Origin: Euryarchaeota archaeon UBA220
GTDB lineage: Archaea > Thermoplasmatota > Poseidoniia > Poseidoniales > Thalassarchaeaceae
DNA: 50,497 bases
Reading direction: 5' to 3'
NCBI GenBank assembly: GCA_002501885.1
Contig: DAON01000077.1
Span: 1-50,497, forward strand
Shown here: positions 17,432 through 27,144 of the stretch, one piece after another
Layout of the letters: each line of letters begins with the position of its first letter
Position numbering within the stretch: position 1 is the first letter of the stretch
Position numbers and translations under genes: made by a program
Notes under the pieces: generated by a model
Databases searched by the model: none
Told to the model about the DNA's origin: nothing
The model's input: the letters and a program-made list of their open reading frames with translations, nothing else

Positions 17432-18049
17432 ATGGCGCTCGATATCAAGCCAACCAGGTCTGAGCTAATCAACTTGAAGCGGCGCATCAAGCAAACTCAG
17501 AATGGGTACAATCTACTCAAGATGAAGCGTGACGGCTTATTCCATGAGTTCAGGACATTGCTCTCTGAGATGATTGAGGCAAGAGAAGGCCTAGTAGCAA
17601 CCTATCGTGATGCAGTTCAGTCAATCAGTCTAGCTAGCGCAATTGAGGGGGGCCTCGCCGTCAAGAGTGCCGCAATTGCAATCACTAGACACCCAGAAGT
17701 TACCGTAAGTCGGCGCAACATCATGGGAGTTGTTGTACCAAATGTCGAAGGTACCAACCTGACTACTAGCATCGATGAGCGCGGAACAGGTTTAATCGGA
17801 GGTTCTGCTTACATCGATGAAGCATCCGACTCCTACTCTGTTCTAATTGAGAAGATTGTCAAGGCCGCTGAGATGGAAGGAACTCTCAAGCGTCTACTCG
17901 TTGAAATCGAGGCGACCAAGAGAAGAGTAAATGCTCTGGAGTATGTTGTAATTCCTCAGATGGAAGAAGCCCGAAACTTCATCCAACTAAGGCTTGAAGA
18001 GATGGAGCGAGAGGAAACATTCCGTCTAAAACGCTTCAAGAACAAGTGA
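17432..18049 (+). CDS. ahaD: A/V-type ATP synthase subunit D (central rotor shaft)
   Basis: Central rotor shaft that turns inside the A3B3 head. The sequence starts with the typical DIKPTRSELINLKRRIKQTQNGYNLLKMKRDGL helix and ends with a second long helix, RRVNALEYVVIPQMEEARNFIQLRLEEMEREE, matching the antiparallel coiled coil of subunit D. At 205 residues it has normal length. GGAGGGT precedes the ATG. It is the last gene of the operon; a hairpin follows the stop. Confidence 0.94.
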   Translation: MALDIKPTRSELINLKRRIKQTQNGYNLLKMKRDGLFHEFRTLLSEMIEAREGLVATYRDAVQSISLASAIEGGLAVKSAAIAITRHPEVTVSRRNIMGVVVPNVEGTNLTTSIDERGTGLIGGSAYIDEASDSYSVLIEKIVKAAEMEGTLKRLLVEIEATKRRVNALEYVVIPQMEEARNFIQLRLEEMEREETFRLKRFKNK

Positions 18050-18051
18050 TT

Positions 18052-18070
18052 CGGCGAACTCCGTTCGCCG
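18052..18070 (+). terminator. Perfect hairpin just after the ATP synthase operon
   Basis: CGGCGAAC (18052-18059) and GTTCGCCG (18063-18070) are perfect complements around the loop TCC, beginning two bases after the subunit D stop. No run of T follows, so it is not a classical archaeal or bacterial terminator. It may be a 3'-end stabilising or processing hairpin, or an operator for the next gene. Confidence 0.5.
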
Positions 18071-18127
18071 TGCGCGCGTGCGAGGGGTCAAATCACACCT
18101 ACCCCGACGATGTATCAAGGCGGCACC

Positions 18128-20545
18128 ATGTCGGAGACTACAGAGCACCATCTCGATATCGAGACTTGGGATGATAGAGAACTTCTCGAAGTCATCTGCA
18201 GCAGATACTTTCTGCTTGGAGGCCAAGGAGTCTCGGAGTTGTCCTGGGAAGTCAATGGGAGAGAAGGCCGGAATCCCAGCGAATGCCTAATCGCACTAAA
18301 TCGGCATCTCAAACAACTGAGTTTGATTGCAGTCCTTGATGAGGGCGATCCGCCGATTATGTCAGTCGGATCTTTGCCATCACAAACAGTTGTCATGCCT
18401 TCTTGGCAGCAGTCGTTAGTGTGGCTTTTGGCTGCATCCTTCACAACTCTATCCGGGTCTCTCTGGATCTCCTCGATGGAGCCGGGACAACAACCGTTCG
18501 ACTCTTCAATTCTAGAGACCGCAATTGTCTTCTTTACACTACCAGTGTTGGGTTCAGCTCTGCTGGCAAGTTATGCTAGGATTTTCGTCTCAAAGGCATT
18601 CGAGGTTGAAAATTCACATCTCATACCCTTGGCTTTCCCAGTTTTTTCTCCCGAGTGGCCGTTCAGTCTAGTCTCTACTATTGGACAAAATAGACCCGAT
18701 CTACACCCAATTCCCAATCGCAAAGCCCTCGGAATGATTGAGTTGGCCGCCCCGGTAGTGTTGTTCACATGCGGAACTGCTCTAACAATCATCGGTCTAG
18801 GTTTGACCTCTGTACAGCCCCCCGAGTTCGAGTCTTCACCAGTTGGAGTTGATTTGAATCTCATTTCAGAGGTACTCGCATCGATTCTAGTCGAACCACA
18901 CACTATCCTAAGACTACAGTGGATTCATCCAACCGGATTGGCAGGAATCGCTCTTTCGATTGTAAGTTGGGCACTTCTTCTACCGGTCCCCGGATTCCCC
19001 GGAGACAGGATTCTGCACTCTTTACTCGGCCCCGGAGACATGCAGGATGATCGAAATCAAACCTCAATATTCATCTCTACTCTGGGATTCGTGCTGATAA
19101 TTTTCATCTCTACTGAATACTGGCCTTGGCTGCTAATTGCAGCCATCGCTGGATGGCGTAGGTTCAGTCCAGAGCATATCCCTGAGCCTTTTGTTGTCGA
19201 TGAGTTCGCAGGCCTAGAAGAAATCCCAATGCGTCAGATTGCCACCCTTACTATTGCAATTCTGCTGCTAGGATATCCCGGACTTGAGCCAAGCTCTCAG
19301 ATAGATGATTGGGATGGAGGAATTTCTACTGAAGATTGGCCAATCTCGATGACCTTCGAGGGGAATACCGTGCAACTAGAATTGCCCCTAGAGCCTGTAG
19401 GATTAATGCCAGTATCTGGATGGCTACAGATGCGAATCGAGGGCGCTACAAATGCTGGCTGGGAAATAAACTCAGAATGTATGAATGAACGAGAAGTCTG
19501 CAGATTCGATGACATCACCCAAGCATCAACAAGCAGTGTGCAAATTGAATTGTCTCGTAACTCTACCGAACCATCCAATCTGACCTTCAGAATGGTGGTT
19601 CTAATCGATGTGGATAATCATGTCTCTGAACATTCAATCCTTTTCAGAGCAGCAGATACAACTTCTTCTATTGATCCTCTTTGGATTTTGGTTGAAGATA
19701 CGGATACTCCTAGAATCTGTGTTGAGTTGGATGTCTCTGACGGAGACTATGTTAATCTGAGCAATCAGAATCCATTTTGGTCTTTTGAGAATGAGACATC
19801 TCTTGGAGAAGGTACTCACGACCTATGCCTGAGAGGACAAGTAGGGGCAATTCAATCTCTTAGTAATCGCGATAATCAACATCTCGTAATCGGCCCTCCA
19901 ATTACTCTGCATAGAGAGAATGGATCAGACGAAACACTCCTCATGCCAATTGAAAATACCATCCCACCATTACATGTCTCTGGTGGCGAATGGACGATTC
20001 CAAATTCGTTTGGACCGCAACAAGAATACACAATCGCCCGAGGAGAGTCCGGCTCGGTATTCTGTCCTTCTTCGGAGGTAATTGCAGATGTCGATACGAG
20101 TGAAAATTGGAGTAAGGAGCTTGTAGACAGATCTTCTATTTCGATTCCACAAGCAGGAACAGGCAATGGGTCACTAAGATTCTCTGCCGATGGATGGCTA
20201 GCAGTATGTGATGGCACTAGGATTATTTCCGCATACCGAGTTACCGAAGGTTCAGATGTTGTAGTCGAATCAGCCGCTCTTAACTCACGCCTCGATGTAG
20301 GCGAATTTAGCATTGTTAACAGAGAGAATTATTCTTTCTCAATGTCGGTAGACTGGGTAGGAGATGCTGTTACTTGGGACAATTGGGTAATTTCTCATCC
20401 CTCAGAAATCTCATCACATTCACAAGTCTTTGTTACTATCTCGGTAGAAGAGAGTGATACGGCAGCGTGGGCTGCTTGGTTGACTGTGGATGGCGAACAA
20501 ATCACATTACACTTCTCTGCTCGTTCTACGGGGGCGAGCGAATGA
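18128..20545 (+). CDS. Degenerate M50/EGY-like site-2 protease homologue with large ectodomain
   Basis: Membrane protein of 805 residues. Residues 1-90 resemble the soluble N-domain of EGY-type M50 proteins. A membrane region of about seven helices (about 95-385) follows, with the M50 framework HPIPNRKALGMIELAAPV (about 193-210), which matches SPIPNRKALFDIGIAGPL, and a HPTGLAGIALSIVSW helix ending in LLPVPGFPGDRIL. The zinc and catalytic residues are missing: where HExxH should stand (about 142-146) there is GSALL before the conserved AR, and the LDG-type Asp is replaced by Pro (about 291). I therefore infer a pseudoprotease. A beta-rich ectodomain of over 400 residues follows the last helix. 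An ATG at 18110 would add six residues; AAGGCGG favours 18128. The stop overlaps panE as ATGA. Confidence 0.6.
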   Translation: MSETTEHHLDIETWDDRELLEVICSRYFLLGGQGVSELSWEVNGREGRNPSECLIALNRHLKQLSLIAVLDEGDPPIMSVGSLPSQTVVMPSWQQSLVWLLAASFTTLSGSLWISSMEPGQQPFDSSILETAIVFFTLPVLGSALLASYARIFVSKAFEVENSHLIPLAFPVFSPEWPFSLVSTIGQNRPDLHPIPNRKALGMIELAAPVVLFTCGTALTIIGLGLTSVQPPEFESSPVGVDLNLISEVLASILVEPHTILRLQWIHPTGLAGIALSIVSWALLLPVPGFPGDRILHSLLGPGDMQDDRNQTSIFISTLGFVLIIFISTEYWPWLLIAAIAGWRRFSPEHIPEPFVVDEFAGLEEIPMRQIATLTIAILLLGYPGLEPSSQIDDWDGGISTEDWPISMTFEGNTVQLELPLEPVGLMPVSGWLQMRIEGATNAGWEINSECMNEREVCRFDDITQASTSSVQIELSRNSTEPSNLTFRMVVLIDVDNHVSEHSILFRAADTTSSIDPLWILVEDTDTPRICVELDVSDGDYVNLSNQNPFWSFENETSLGEGTHDLCLRGQVGAIQSLSNRDNQHLVIGPPITLHRENGSDETLLMPIENTIPPLHVSGGEWTIPNSFGPQQEYTIARGESGSVFCPSSEVIADVDTSENWSKELVDRSSISIPQAGTGNGSLRFSADGWLAVCDGTRIISAYRVTEGSDVVVESAALNSRLDVGEFSIVNRENYSFSMSVDWVGDAVTWDNWVISHPSEISSHSQVFVTISVEESDTAAWAAWLTVDGEQITLHFSARSTGASE

Positions 20546-21492
20546 GAATTGCAGTTCTAGGAGTGGGTTCAATTGGCGGAGTTCTTTTGGGCGCTCTATC
20601 GGATACGAACTGCGAATTAGTGGCTATTTCACGAGGAAACTCTGCAGATAAACTATCCTCTTTGGGTTTGGTTTTGCACTCACCCGAGGGGCCTATTGAG
20701 GCCATCCCTCCTGAGAGGTTCACTACTTTCGATAGCGAGTCAGGACCAGTCCCGGATTTTATCACAAACAGTTGCGATGCAGTCTTCATATGCAGCAAGT
20801 CTGATTCGACTCCAGTACTCGCCCAGATAGCTGATGAGATACTTGTTCAAGATGGAATAGCAATCAGTCTACAAAATGGAATGGGACACGCTCAAACCCT
20901 TGCCCATCGCCTAGGTAGAGAAAGAACACTAGGAGGGATTACCACTCATGGTGCATGGAGAAATGAAACAGGCACACACTGGGTGGGTCGTGGAAATATC
21001 ACCCTGGGCTCTCTCGATTCATCTAAACCATCAGGAAATGCCGAGAGACTAATTGAAATCCTAAATCAAGCGGGTCTGTCTCCAGACTGGTCTGATGACA
21101 TCAACAAATCAATTTGGATAAAGCTACTAGTCAATGTAGCAATAAATCCAGTTTGCTCGATAGCCGGAGTTCGTAATGGTGCCCTTCTCGAGGTGCCTGA
21201 ACTCTGGGCCCAAGCAATCTCTGCGATGTCTGAGGCAGCTACAGTTGCAACAGCTAGCGGAGTCGATCTCTCCGACATAGATATCGAGTCATTACTCAGA
21301 GAGGTTGCTTCTAACACATCTGAGAACAGATGTTCGATGCTGCAGGATATCATGGCAGGCAGGAAGACCGAAGTTAACCATCTGTGTGGGGCCATTGTCG
21401 ATGCAGGAGAATCAGTTGGAGTCCCAACTCCTAGGAATGAGATGCTTCATGCTCTGATATGCGGTATCGAAATCTCATCTGAATTCGACTGA
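20542..21492 (+). CDS. panE: 2-dehydropantoate 2-reductase (ketopantoate reductase)
   Basis: NADPH-dependent reductase making pantoate for coenzyme A synthesis in the cytoplasm. The N-terminal MRIAVLGVGSIGGVLLGAL dinucleotide motif, a SLQNGMGHAQTL segment, the NKSIWIKLLVNVAINPVCSI helix with the catalytic-type Lys and the conserved N...N pattern, and a C-terminal TEVNHLCGAIVDAGESVGVPTPRNEML are all diagnostic of PanE/ApbA. At 316 residues it is normal. ATG 20542 is chosen over an upstream codon at 20467 because it starts the Rossmann fold directly, overlaps the previous stop as ATGA, and has GGGGGCGAG upstream. Confidence 0.9.
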   Translation: MRIAVLGVGSIGGVLLGALSDTNCELVAISRGNSADKLSSLGLVLHSPEGPIEAIPPERFTTFDSESGPVPDFITNSCDAVFICSKSDSTPVLAQIADEILVQDGIAISLQNGMGHAQTLAHRLGRERTLGGITTHGAWRNETGTHWVGRGNITLGSLDSSKPSGNAERLIEILNQAGLSPDWSDDINKSIWIKLLVNVAINPVCSIAGVRNGALLEVPELWAQAISAMSEAATVATASGVDLSDIDIESLLREVASNTSENRCSMLQDIMAGRKTEVNHLCGAIVDAGESVGVPTPRNEMLHALICGIEISSEFD

Positions 21493-21621
21493 TTGTGGCG
21501 ATTTTTCACCCCCTCCGTAATCGCTGTGCTGCGCCTATGGTAGCCTCAACATTCATAGGCGAACAGATTGGGAGGGAGCGAATGTCGTCGGCGATAATTC
21601 GTACGGCGAAAGGGTGAGGGG
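21493..21621 (+). promoter_or_regulatory. Spacer with T-run and probable smc promoter
   Basis: A TTTTT run at 21502-21506 shortly after the panE stop could end transcription, as archaeal terminators are often simple T-runs. GATAATTC near 21592-21599 is a TATA-like candidate about 26 bases before the smc ATG. AGGGTGAGGGG directly precedes the ATG as a strong ribosome binding site. Confidence 0.35.
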
Positions 21622-24600
21622 ATGCATCTAATTCGAATGGAACTCGAGAACTTCAAGTCATTTGGAGGCGAAGTAACCATCCCTCTCGAAGAAGGATTCA
21701 CTGCGATAACCGGCCCCAATGGTTCTGGCAAGTCCAATACACTAGATGCCTTGGAATTCGTTTTAGGCCCCAAGTCAACTAAGTCTCTAAGGGCAGAAAA
21801 TGTAACTCAACTGATATTCAATGGTGGCGAGAGAGGAAGACCAGCTAAGCACATGTCGGCTACTCTTGTCTTCAACAATGAGGCTGATGATACTGGTAGA
21901 AGGAGGTTGAGGATTGACTCGGATGAAGTCAGTTTTACTCGCACAGTCAAACTCGGCAGAAAGGGGGCACCAATCTCTGCCTTCAGAATAGGAGACAAAC
22001 CGTCTACAGCCACAGAGATGAGAAGAGTCCTAGCAGAGGCTGGACTAAGGGCTGGAGGATACAATATTGTCAAGCAAGGAGATGTCACCAATCTTGCGAC
22101 TATGACGGCCTACAAGAGAAGAAAAATCATCGAAGATGTCGCCGGAGTAACTGCCTATGATGATGAGATTAGGAAGTCCAACACTCAGAGGAAGCATGTC
22201 GAGAACAGCATTGAGACTATTGGCATTCTCGAAGATGACCAGAAGGTTCGACTCAAGAGCCTCTCAAAGGAGCGTGAACAGGCACTCAAATTCAAAGAGT
22301 TGCAAGACGACCTAGACTCTTCTAGAATGGTACTTCATCAATCTAGACACAGGAATAGATCAGAGGATGTCGAACTACTCGGCGAGGAAAGAACTCGCTA
22401 TATGGGCGAAATAGATGAGATTGGCAATCAAGTCTCTATTGGCAATAAATCCCTGCTCTCGCTCGATGAAGAGATGGTCAGAGTCGAGTCAGAGATTAAC
22501 GAAATCATGAGTGGCGATGGTAAGGAAATTCTCGACACCATCCGTCAGTATGAAATCGATATAGAAACGGGAGGAGACAGAATTGCCGACCAAGAGGAAG
22601 CAATTGAAGCGGCGAACTCCGAAGCCGAAGAATTCGGCAATGAACTCGAGAGAGCCAAGCAAGCCCAGTCAGAAGCTGAGACTGCACTGGAAAACGCTCA
22701 GCAGAAACTCATCGATTCCAATTCTGCAATCGAGGAGGCATCCAATGATGAGGCAGAAGCAAGGCAGGCAATAGAGTCAGGGGACAAACATGGCCGTGAT
22801 CTCAAGCGCGCTTTGGGACTGGTTTCAGACAAAGTCGATGAGGCTCAGTCGGTATATGCCGAGAAGAGACTCGCAGCAGATCGAGCTGACCAGGCAGAAC
22901 AACTCGCATCCAGCAAACTTGCTGACCTCGAGGAGATGTTCGAAGAGGCAACAATGGTCCGTGATGATCTCGAACTCGTCGGAGAAGACCTACAGAGTGA
23001 AAATCCACAAGAGGACAGAACATCTCTAGCCGAGGAACTACGCCGCTTACAGAAGCAGGAGTCGGAACTTGCAGAAGATAGAGATAGGGCCGAGACTAGG
23101 GTGAGAGATTCAGAGCGGGAGTTAAGTCGAGCTCGAGTCCGTCAGGAAGAGAGAACCAAGGCACCAGGTTCTGCAATCACACTAGCCGCTCTGGCCAAAC
23201 TTAGACAGAGCGGGGAAATCAAGGGCATACTGGGCTCTCTAGGCGAACTAACAGCACCCAAGGACAACTCACACGAAGAAGCCCTTGCGGTGGCTTTGGG
23301 CGGAGGGCTCAGGAGTATCGTTGTGAACGATGATGATGTTGCAGCCAAGTGTATCGCATGGCTCAGGAAAAATGGCGGAGGAAGGGCGACTTTCCTACCT
23401 CTGAACAAACTGAGTATCAATCGTCCAGGCGGTCGGTCTCTGATCGTTGCCAACAACCCAGGAGTTGTAGGATTCGCCCATGACTTGCTCGATTATGATC
23501 CCGAGATAGACACCGCTGTAAGATATGCCAGCAGAAACACTCTGGTCGTTGATACTATGGAAGTTGCAAGGAGGAACATGGGAGGAGTCAGGATGGTAAC
23601 ACTCGATGGTTCTCTCATAGAGAGCTCTGGAGCGATGACCGGTGGCTCTGCCACCAAGAATACCGCAAACGCCTTCGGCGGAGGTTCCGTTTCCAGCAGT
23701 CTAGATCGCTTAGAAGCCGCAGTAAATGATGCCAATCTGATTTACTCCACAGTCGAAGCAGCTCTCAGAGAGTTACGAAGTAACCAGCAAGCATTGAGGG
23801 ACCGTATTCATGGCCTAGATGATTCAGACAAAGTTCTACAGGCACGTAACTGGAAATCGGATATGAGTAGGGCTCAGAAGGATGTTGAAGATGTTCGCAA
23901 GAAAGTCCAAACTGCAATTTCCGACTTCAAGAATCATCAGAAGGGCAATGCCGAGGCTAAGCAAGCAGCCGCTGAGGCCAAGGAAGAACTAGACTCAGTA
24001 TCGGAAGAGAGGTCACAGGCCGCACAGGCTCTACAGGACCATGCCCCTGATCATCTATCAAAGAAGCTGAGAGACGCAGAACGCAAGATGACCGAGGCAG
24101 AGCGTCAAAGACTCGTAGCAGAGTCTTCCATATCAAGTTCCAATGAGAGGATTGGAATCTTGGCAGAAAGAGTTGAAGATATCTCCAAGCAAATAGAAAG
24201 GAAGATTTCAATCGTAACTCATGCAGAAAGTAGAATCCTGGAACTCAAGGGCAGCATAACTGAAGCAACAGAGAAACTAGACGATCTAAGAGAGCGAGCA
24301 TCCCAATTTAATGAGGAGCAGAAAGCACTCAATGAGCGCAGAGATGAGATTGTTGACGAGAGAGCAAGTCTCAGGGCGTCACTGGACAATCTTTCCCAGA
24401 GAAGAGAAACTCTCTCTTCACGAATTGAGGAACTAAATGGACAAATCCAGCAGAAGAGAGAGGCATTGGATGAGATTGTAGCTGAATTAGCAGCTGCTGG
24501 TATAGAGATTCCACCGGCCGATGTAGATCTGCCGACAGTAGCCGAGGCGGAGAAGAGCGTGCAGGGGCTCGAGCGCCGCCTCGGCCAACTCGGCGATGTC

Positions 24601-25533
24601 AACATGCTCGCAATAGAGCAATATGACATCACGGCGGAGAGAATAACCGCATTGGCTGAGGATGCAACCCTGCTTCGATCGAGACGAGATCAACTGATTT
24701 CACTATCTGATCAACTAGAGTCTGAAAGGAAAATCCGACTCATGGCTGTGTTCAATCATGTAGACAAGAATTTCTCCAAAGTATACGAGATTCTGCAGCC
24801 CGGAGGCAGTGGAAGTCTCAGAATGGAGAATCCGAAGAACCCATTCGAAGGCGGGATGGAAATGGATTGTGTTCCTCCTGGTAAGAGTAAGAATACTCGC
24901 AGGAGCATGCTCTCCGGAGGTGAGAAGTCAATGGCAGCGTTGGCCCTTATCTTTGCTCTACAGGACTACGAACCCAGTCCATTCTACTATCTGGATGAGG
25001 TTGACCAGAACCTTGACCCATTCAATGCCGAGAGAATCGCCACACTCTGCAGGATGCGTAGCCAAAGGGCACAATTCCTCATGGTCACTCTGCGCAAGGT
25101 AACACTAACTCTAGCAGATCACCATGTTGGAGTAACTCATGCTGGTGACGGTAGAAGTCGCCTGATTACCGACTTTGACAGGGCAAGCGCCCTAGAGATG
25201 GGAGAACAGTTTGAGGCCGAACGCAAGGCACAGGAAGAATCGGCAGCCGACAAGGAGTCGATGATCGACCTCCCAGACCCAGAGAACATGCCCAGAGCAC
25301 CCGAGCCCTTGGGCAGCCCCAAGAGCTTAGGAGGTCTAGCAGATAGAGCGGGAGTCGAAATTGAAGGCGATGAAGAAGTCGCAGATTCAGATCAAGAAGT
25401 TGACACGATGGATTCTCTCAGAGAGAGGACAGAAGAGTGGACAGAAGACATAGAAGAGAGAGAGTCCGTTCTAGTGGATGAAAATGATGCCGAAGAAGAA
25501 ATCCAGCAGATGCAAAAGGAGACCGAATCATGA
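21622..25533 (+). CDS. smc: Chromosome segregation ATPase SMC
   Basis: Condensin ATPase that loops and compacts the chromosome. Walker A is G31-PNGSGKS (K37), then long coiled coils (about 170-510 and 690-1020) around a hinge (about 515-680, with GGGLRSIVVNDDD). The ABC signature is LSGGEKS (1097-1103) and Walker B FYYLDEVD has D1125 and E1126. The head ends near 1195. A further acidic, low-complexity tail of roughly 100 residues (Glu/Asp-rich, with PENMPRAPEPLG) makes it longer than the usual 1150-1200. ATGA overlap with scpA and the downstream scpB form a complete bacterial-style SMC-ScpAB operon. Confidence 0.96.
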   Translation: MHLIRMELENFKSFGGEVTIPLEEGFTAITGPNGSGKSNTLDALEFVLGPKSTKSLRAENVTQLIFNGGERGRPAKHMSATLVFNNEADDTGRRRLRIDSDEVSFTRTVKLGRKGAPISAFRIGDKPSTATEMRRVLAEAGLRAGGYNIVKQGDVTNLATMTAYKRRKIIEDVAGVTAYDDEIRKSNTQRKHVENSIETIGILEDDQKVRLKSLSKEREQALKFKELQDDLDSSRMVLHQSRHRNRSEDVELLGEERTRYMGEIDEIGNQVSIGNKSLLSLDEEMVRVESEINEIMSGDGKEILDTIRQYEIDIETGGDRIADQEEAIEAANSEAEEFGNELERAKQAQSEAETALENAQQKLIDSNSAIEEASNDEAEARQAIESGDKHGRDLKRALGLVSDKVDEAQSVYAEKRLAADRADQAEQLASSKLADLEEMFEEATMVRDDLELVGEDLQSENPQEDRTSLAEELRRLQKQESELAEDRDRAETRVRDSERELSRARVRQEERTKAPGSAITLAALAKLRQSGEIKGILGSLGELTAPKDNSHEEALAVALGGGLRSIVVNDDDVAAKCIAWLRKNGGGRATFLPLNKLSINRPGGRSLIVANNPGVVGFAHDLLDYDPEIDTAVRYASRNTLVVDTMEVARRNMGGVRMVTLDGSLIESSGAMTGGSATKNTANAFGGGSVSSSLDRLEAAVNDANLIYSTVEAALRELRSNQQALRDRIHGLDDSDKVLQARNWKSDMSRAQKDVEDVRKKVQTAISDFKNHQKGNAEAKQAAAEAKEELDSVSEERSQAAQALQDHAPDHLSKKLRDAERKMTEAERQRLVAESSISSSNERIGILAERVEDISKQIERKISIVTHAESRILELKGSITEATEKLDDLRERASQFNEEQKALNERRDEIVDERASLRASLDNLSQRRETLSSRIEELNGQIQQKREALDEIVAELAAAGIEIPPADVDLPTVAEAEKSVQGLERRLGQLGDVNMLAIEQYDITAERITALAEDATLLRSRRDQLISLSDQLESERKIRLMAVFNHVDKNFSKVYEILQPGGSGSLRMENPKNPFEGGMEMDCVPPGKSKNTRRSMLSGGEKSMAALALIFALQDYEPSPFYYLDEVDQNLDPFNAERIATLCRMRSQRAQFLMVTLRKVTLTLADHHVGVTHAGDGRSRLITDFDRASALEMGEQFEAERKAQEESAADKESMIDLPDPENMPRAPEPLGSPKSLGGLADRAGVEIEGDEEVADSDQEVDTMDSLRERTEEWTEDIEERESVLVDENDAEEEIQQMQKETES

Positions 25534-26534
25534 CCGTCTTCGACGGCCACGCAATGAGGGACGAAATCGTCTCAAGCATGTTGGATAGCGAAGCAGACCT
25601 AGAGACTAGCAAATACCTAGACAGGTTAGTTGAACTCTCATTACTAGAGGAAGCCGAACACCAGTTCCTGATTGATCCATTCGACAGATCTGTAGCACTT
25701 GTCTTCCAGTTGTTTCAGTCATCCGATTTAGACCCCTGGGATGTCGATTTGACAACCTTCATTGAGATGTTCAATCGAAGAATCGAAGATGCCGAAAATA
25801 TCGACCTACCAACCTGTGGAAGATTAGTTCGTATGGCTTGGTGCATACTCCGTGGTCAAGCGGCTACTCTACTAGATAGGCAAGAGAGGGCCTTTGAAGA
25901 GGAAGAGGAAGAGATTTGGGATTTTGATGGAGGCTGGGAGGCAGACTTCGATGACGCAGACTACAACTTCTCTGTTGGAGTACTTTCCGGGGCGGCATCC
26001 GAGGCCCTGCCTCAAATGTTCGAAGGCCGTATCCATCGAGACGAGAGCCGCCCCGTGACTCTCGGTGAATTACTAATGGGTCTGCAAGATGCAGGGAGAT
26101 TGGCCGCAGAGCAGAGAATGCGCGAAGAGATTGCGAAGGAGAGGCGAGAGGCTCATGATAGGGCTAGAGAAAGATTCAGCGGAAGCCTGCATATTGAGGA
26201 CCTAGAGGGAGACCTAAAGAGGACATGGGAATCGCTCAAATCACGTTCCGATGCAGGCGAACCAGTTTCTCTGAAAATGCTCGTAGAAGATTTGACTTTG
26301 AAGTCAATAGATGAAGGAGTTCCTCTAGAAGAAGCGGAAGCAGAGGCACAAGTAGCGGCACTAATATCTGCTCTTTTCCTTACCAACAGAGGCTTCGTTG
26401 ACCTTAAGCAGAAAACCGGTAGGAATGGAGATATTACTCTCAGAGACCTCTGGGACGAGGAAGAAGACTTTGCAACTCTCTCTCTAAGGCTTAATCCTAA
26501 GCCTAAGATTCAGGAGGTGTCCGAACTTGTCTGA
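25530..26534 (+). CDS. scpA: Segregation and condensation protein ScpA (kleisin)
   Basis: Kleisin subunit that bridges the SMC heads. The N-terminal helical domain contains FDRSVALVFQLFQSSDLDPWDVDLTTFIEMF, which matches the ScpA DLL..LI....DI.DI....I pattern. An acidic middle (EEEEEEIWDFDGGWEADFDDADY) and a helical linker follow. The C-terminal winged-helix domain (about 245-325) includes VSLKMLVEDLT and EAEAQVAALISALFLTNRGFVDL. At 334 residues it is longer than bacterial ScpA (about 250). Its ATG overlaps the smc stop as ATGA, and its own 3' end overlaps scpB by eight bases, indicating tight coupling. Confidence 0.88.
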   Translation: MTVFDGHAMRDEIVSSMLDSEADLETSKYLDRLVELSLLEEAEHQFLIDPFDRSVALVFQLFQSSDLDPWDVDLTTFIEMFNRRIEDAENIDLPTCGRLVRMAWCILRGQAATLLDRQERAFEEEEEEIWDFDGGWEADFDDADYNFSVGVLSGAASEALPQMFEGRIHRDESRPVTLGELLMGLQDAGRLAAEQRMREEIAKERREAHDRARERFSGSLHIEDLEGDLKRTWESLKSRSDAGEPVSLKMLVEDLTLKSIDEGVPLEEAEAEAQVAALISALFLTNRGFVDLKQKTGRNGDITLRDLWDEEEDFATLSLRLNPKPKIQEVSELV

Positions 26535-27144
26535 TCCAGAACTTTCTACTATCCTTGAAGCAATACTCTTCGGAGCAGGTAGGTCGATGTCAGTCGAGGA
26601 ACTCTCCGAATTACTTGAGAAACCGGCATCAGAGGTAGAAGAATCACTTAGGCAGTTACAATCTACAATTCGCAGACGTCGAGACTCAGCTCTGCAATTA
26701 TCCGATGTAGCTGGTAGATGGATTTTCGAAGTCAGACCCGGACTTTCTCCTCATTTACCCGAGTCATTCAGGGCCGACATCCCTCAGAGATTGCTTCCCG
26801 CAGCAGCCTTGGTGGCTTATCATCAGCCTATGGCGCAATCACAACTGGTCGACATGCTCGGACAGCGAGCCTATGAGCATGTCAGAGACCTTGCAAAGAT
26901 GGGTCTTCTAGACCGTAGGAGAGACGGCCTAACTCGTAGACTTACGACCACTCGCAGGTTCGCTGAATACTTCGGATGCCCGGAAGTAGAGTACAGAAAG
27001 GTACGTTCTTGGTTCAGACAAGAAGCAGAGAATATGGGCCTCACGAGCGCCCAATTGGCTGCCTCACTAGCCCCTGAAGAACAGTTGTCAATCAATGAGT
27101 TCTCAGACGAATCATCCGATGAGGGCACATTAGAGGCCGAATAA
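26527..27144 (+). CDS. scpB: Segregation and condensation protein ScpB
   Basis: Binds ScpA as a dimer in the condensin complex. Two winged-helix domains are visible: residues about 1-80 (LSTILEAILFGAGRSMSVEELSELLE, a standard ScpB opening) and 85-165 (LLPAAALVAYHQPMAQSQLVDMLGQRAYEHVRDLAKMGLLDRR, the typical second domain with TRRFAEYFG). The start is a TTG at 26527, supported by a near-perfect AGGAGGTGT ribosome binding site six bases upstream, which lies in the scpA coding end. The stop at 27144 directly abuts the stop of the convergent HMG-CoA reductase gene at 27145. Confidence 0.9.
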   Translation: MSDPELSTILEAILFGAGRSMSVEELSELLEKPASEVEESLRQLQSTIRRRRDSALQLSDVAGRWIFEVRPGLSPHLPESFRADIPQRLLPAAALVAYHQPMAQSQLVDMLGQRAYEHVRDLAKMGLLDRRRDGLTRRLTTTRRFAEYFGCPEVEYRKVRSWFRQEAENMGLTSAQLAASLAPEEQLSINEFSDESSDEGTLEAE

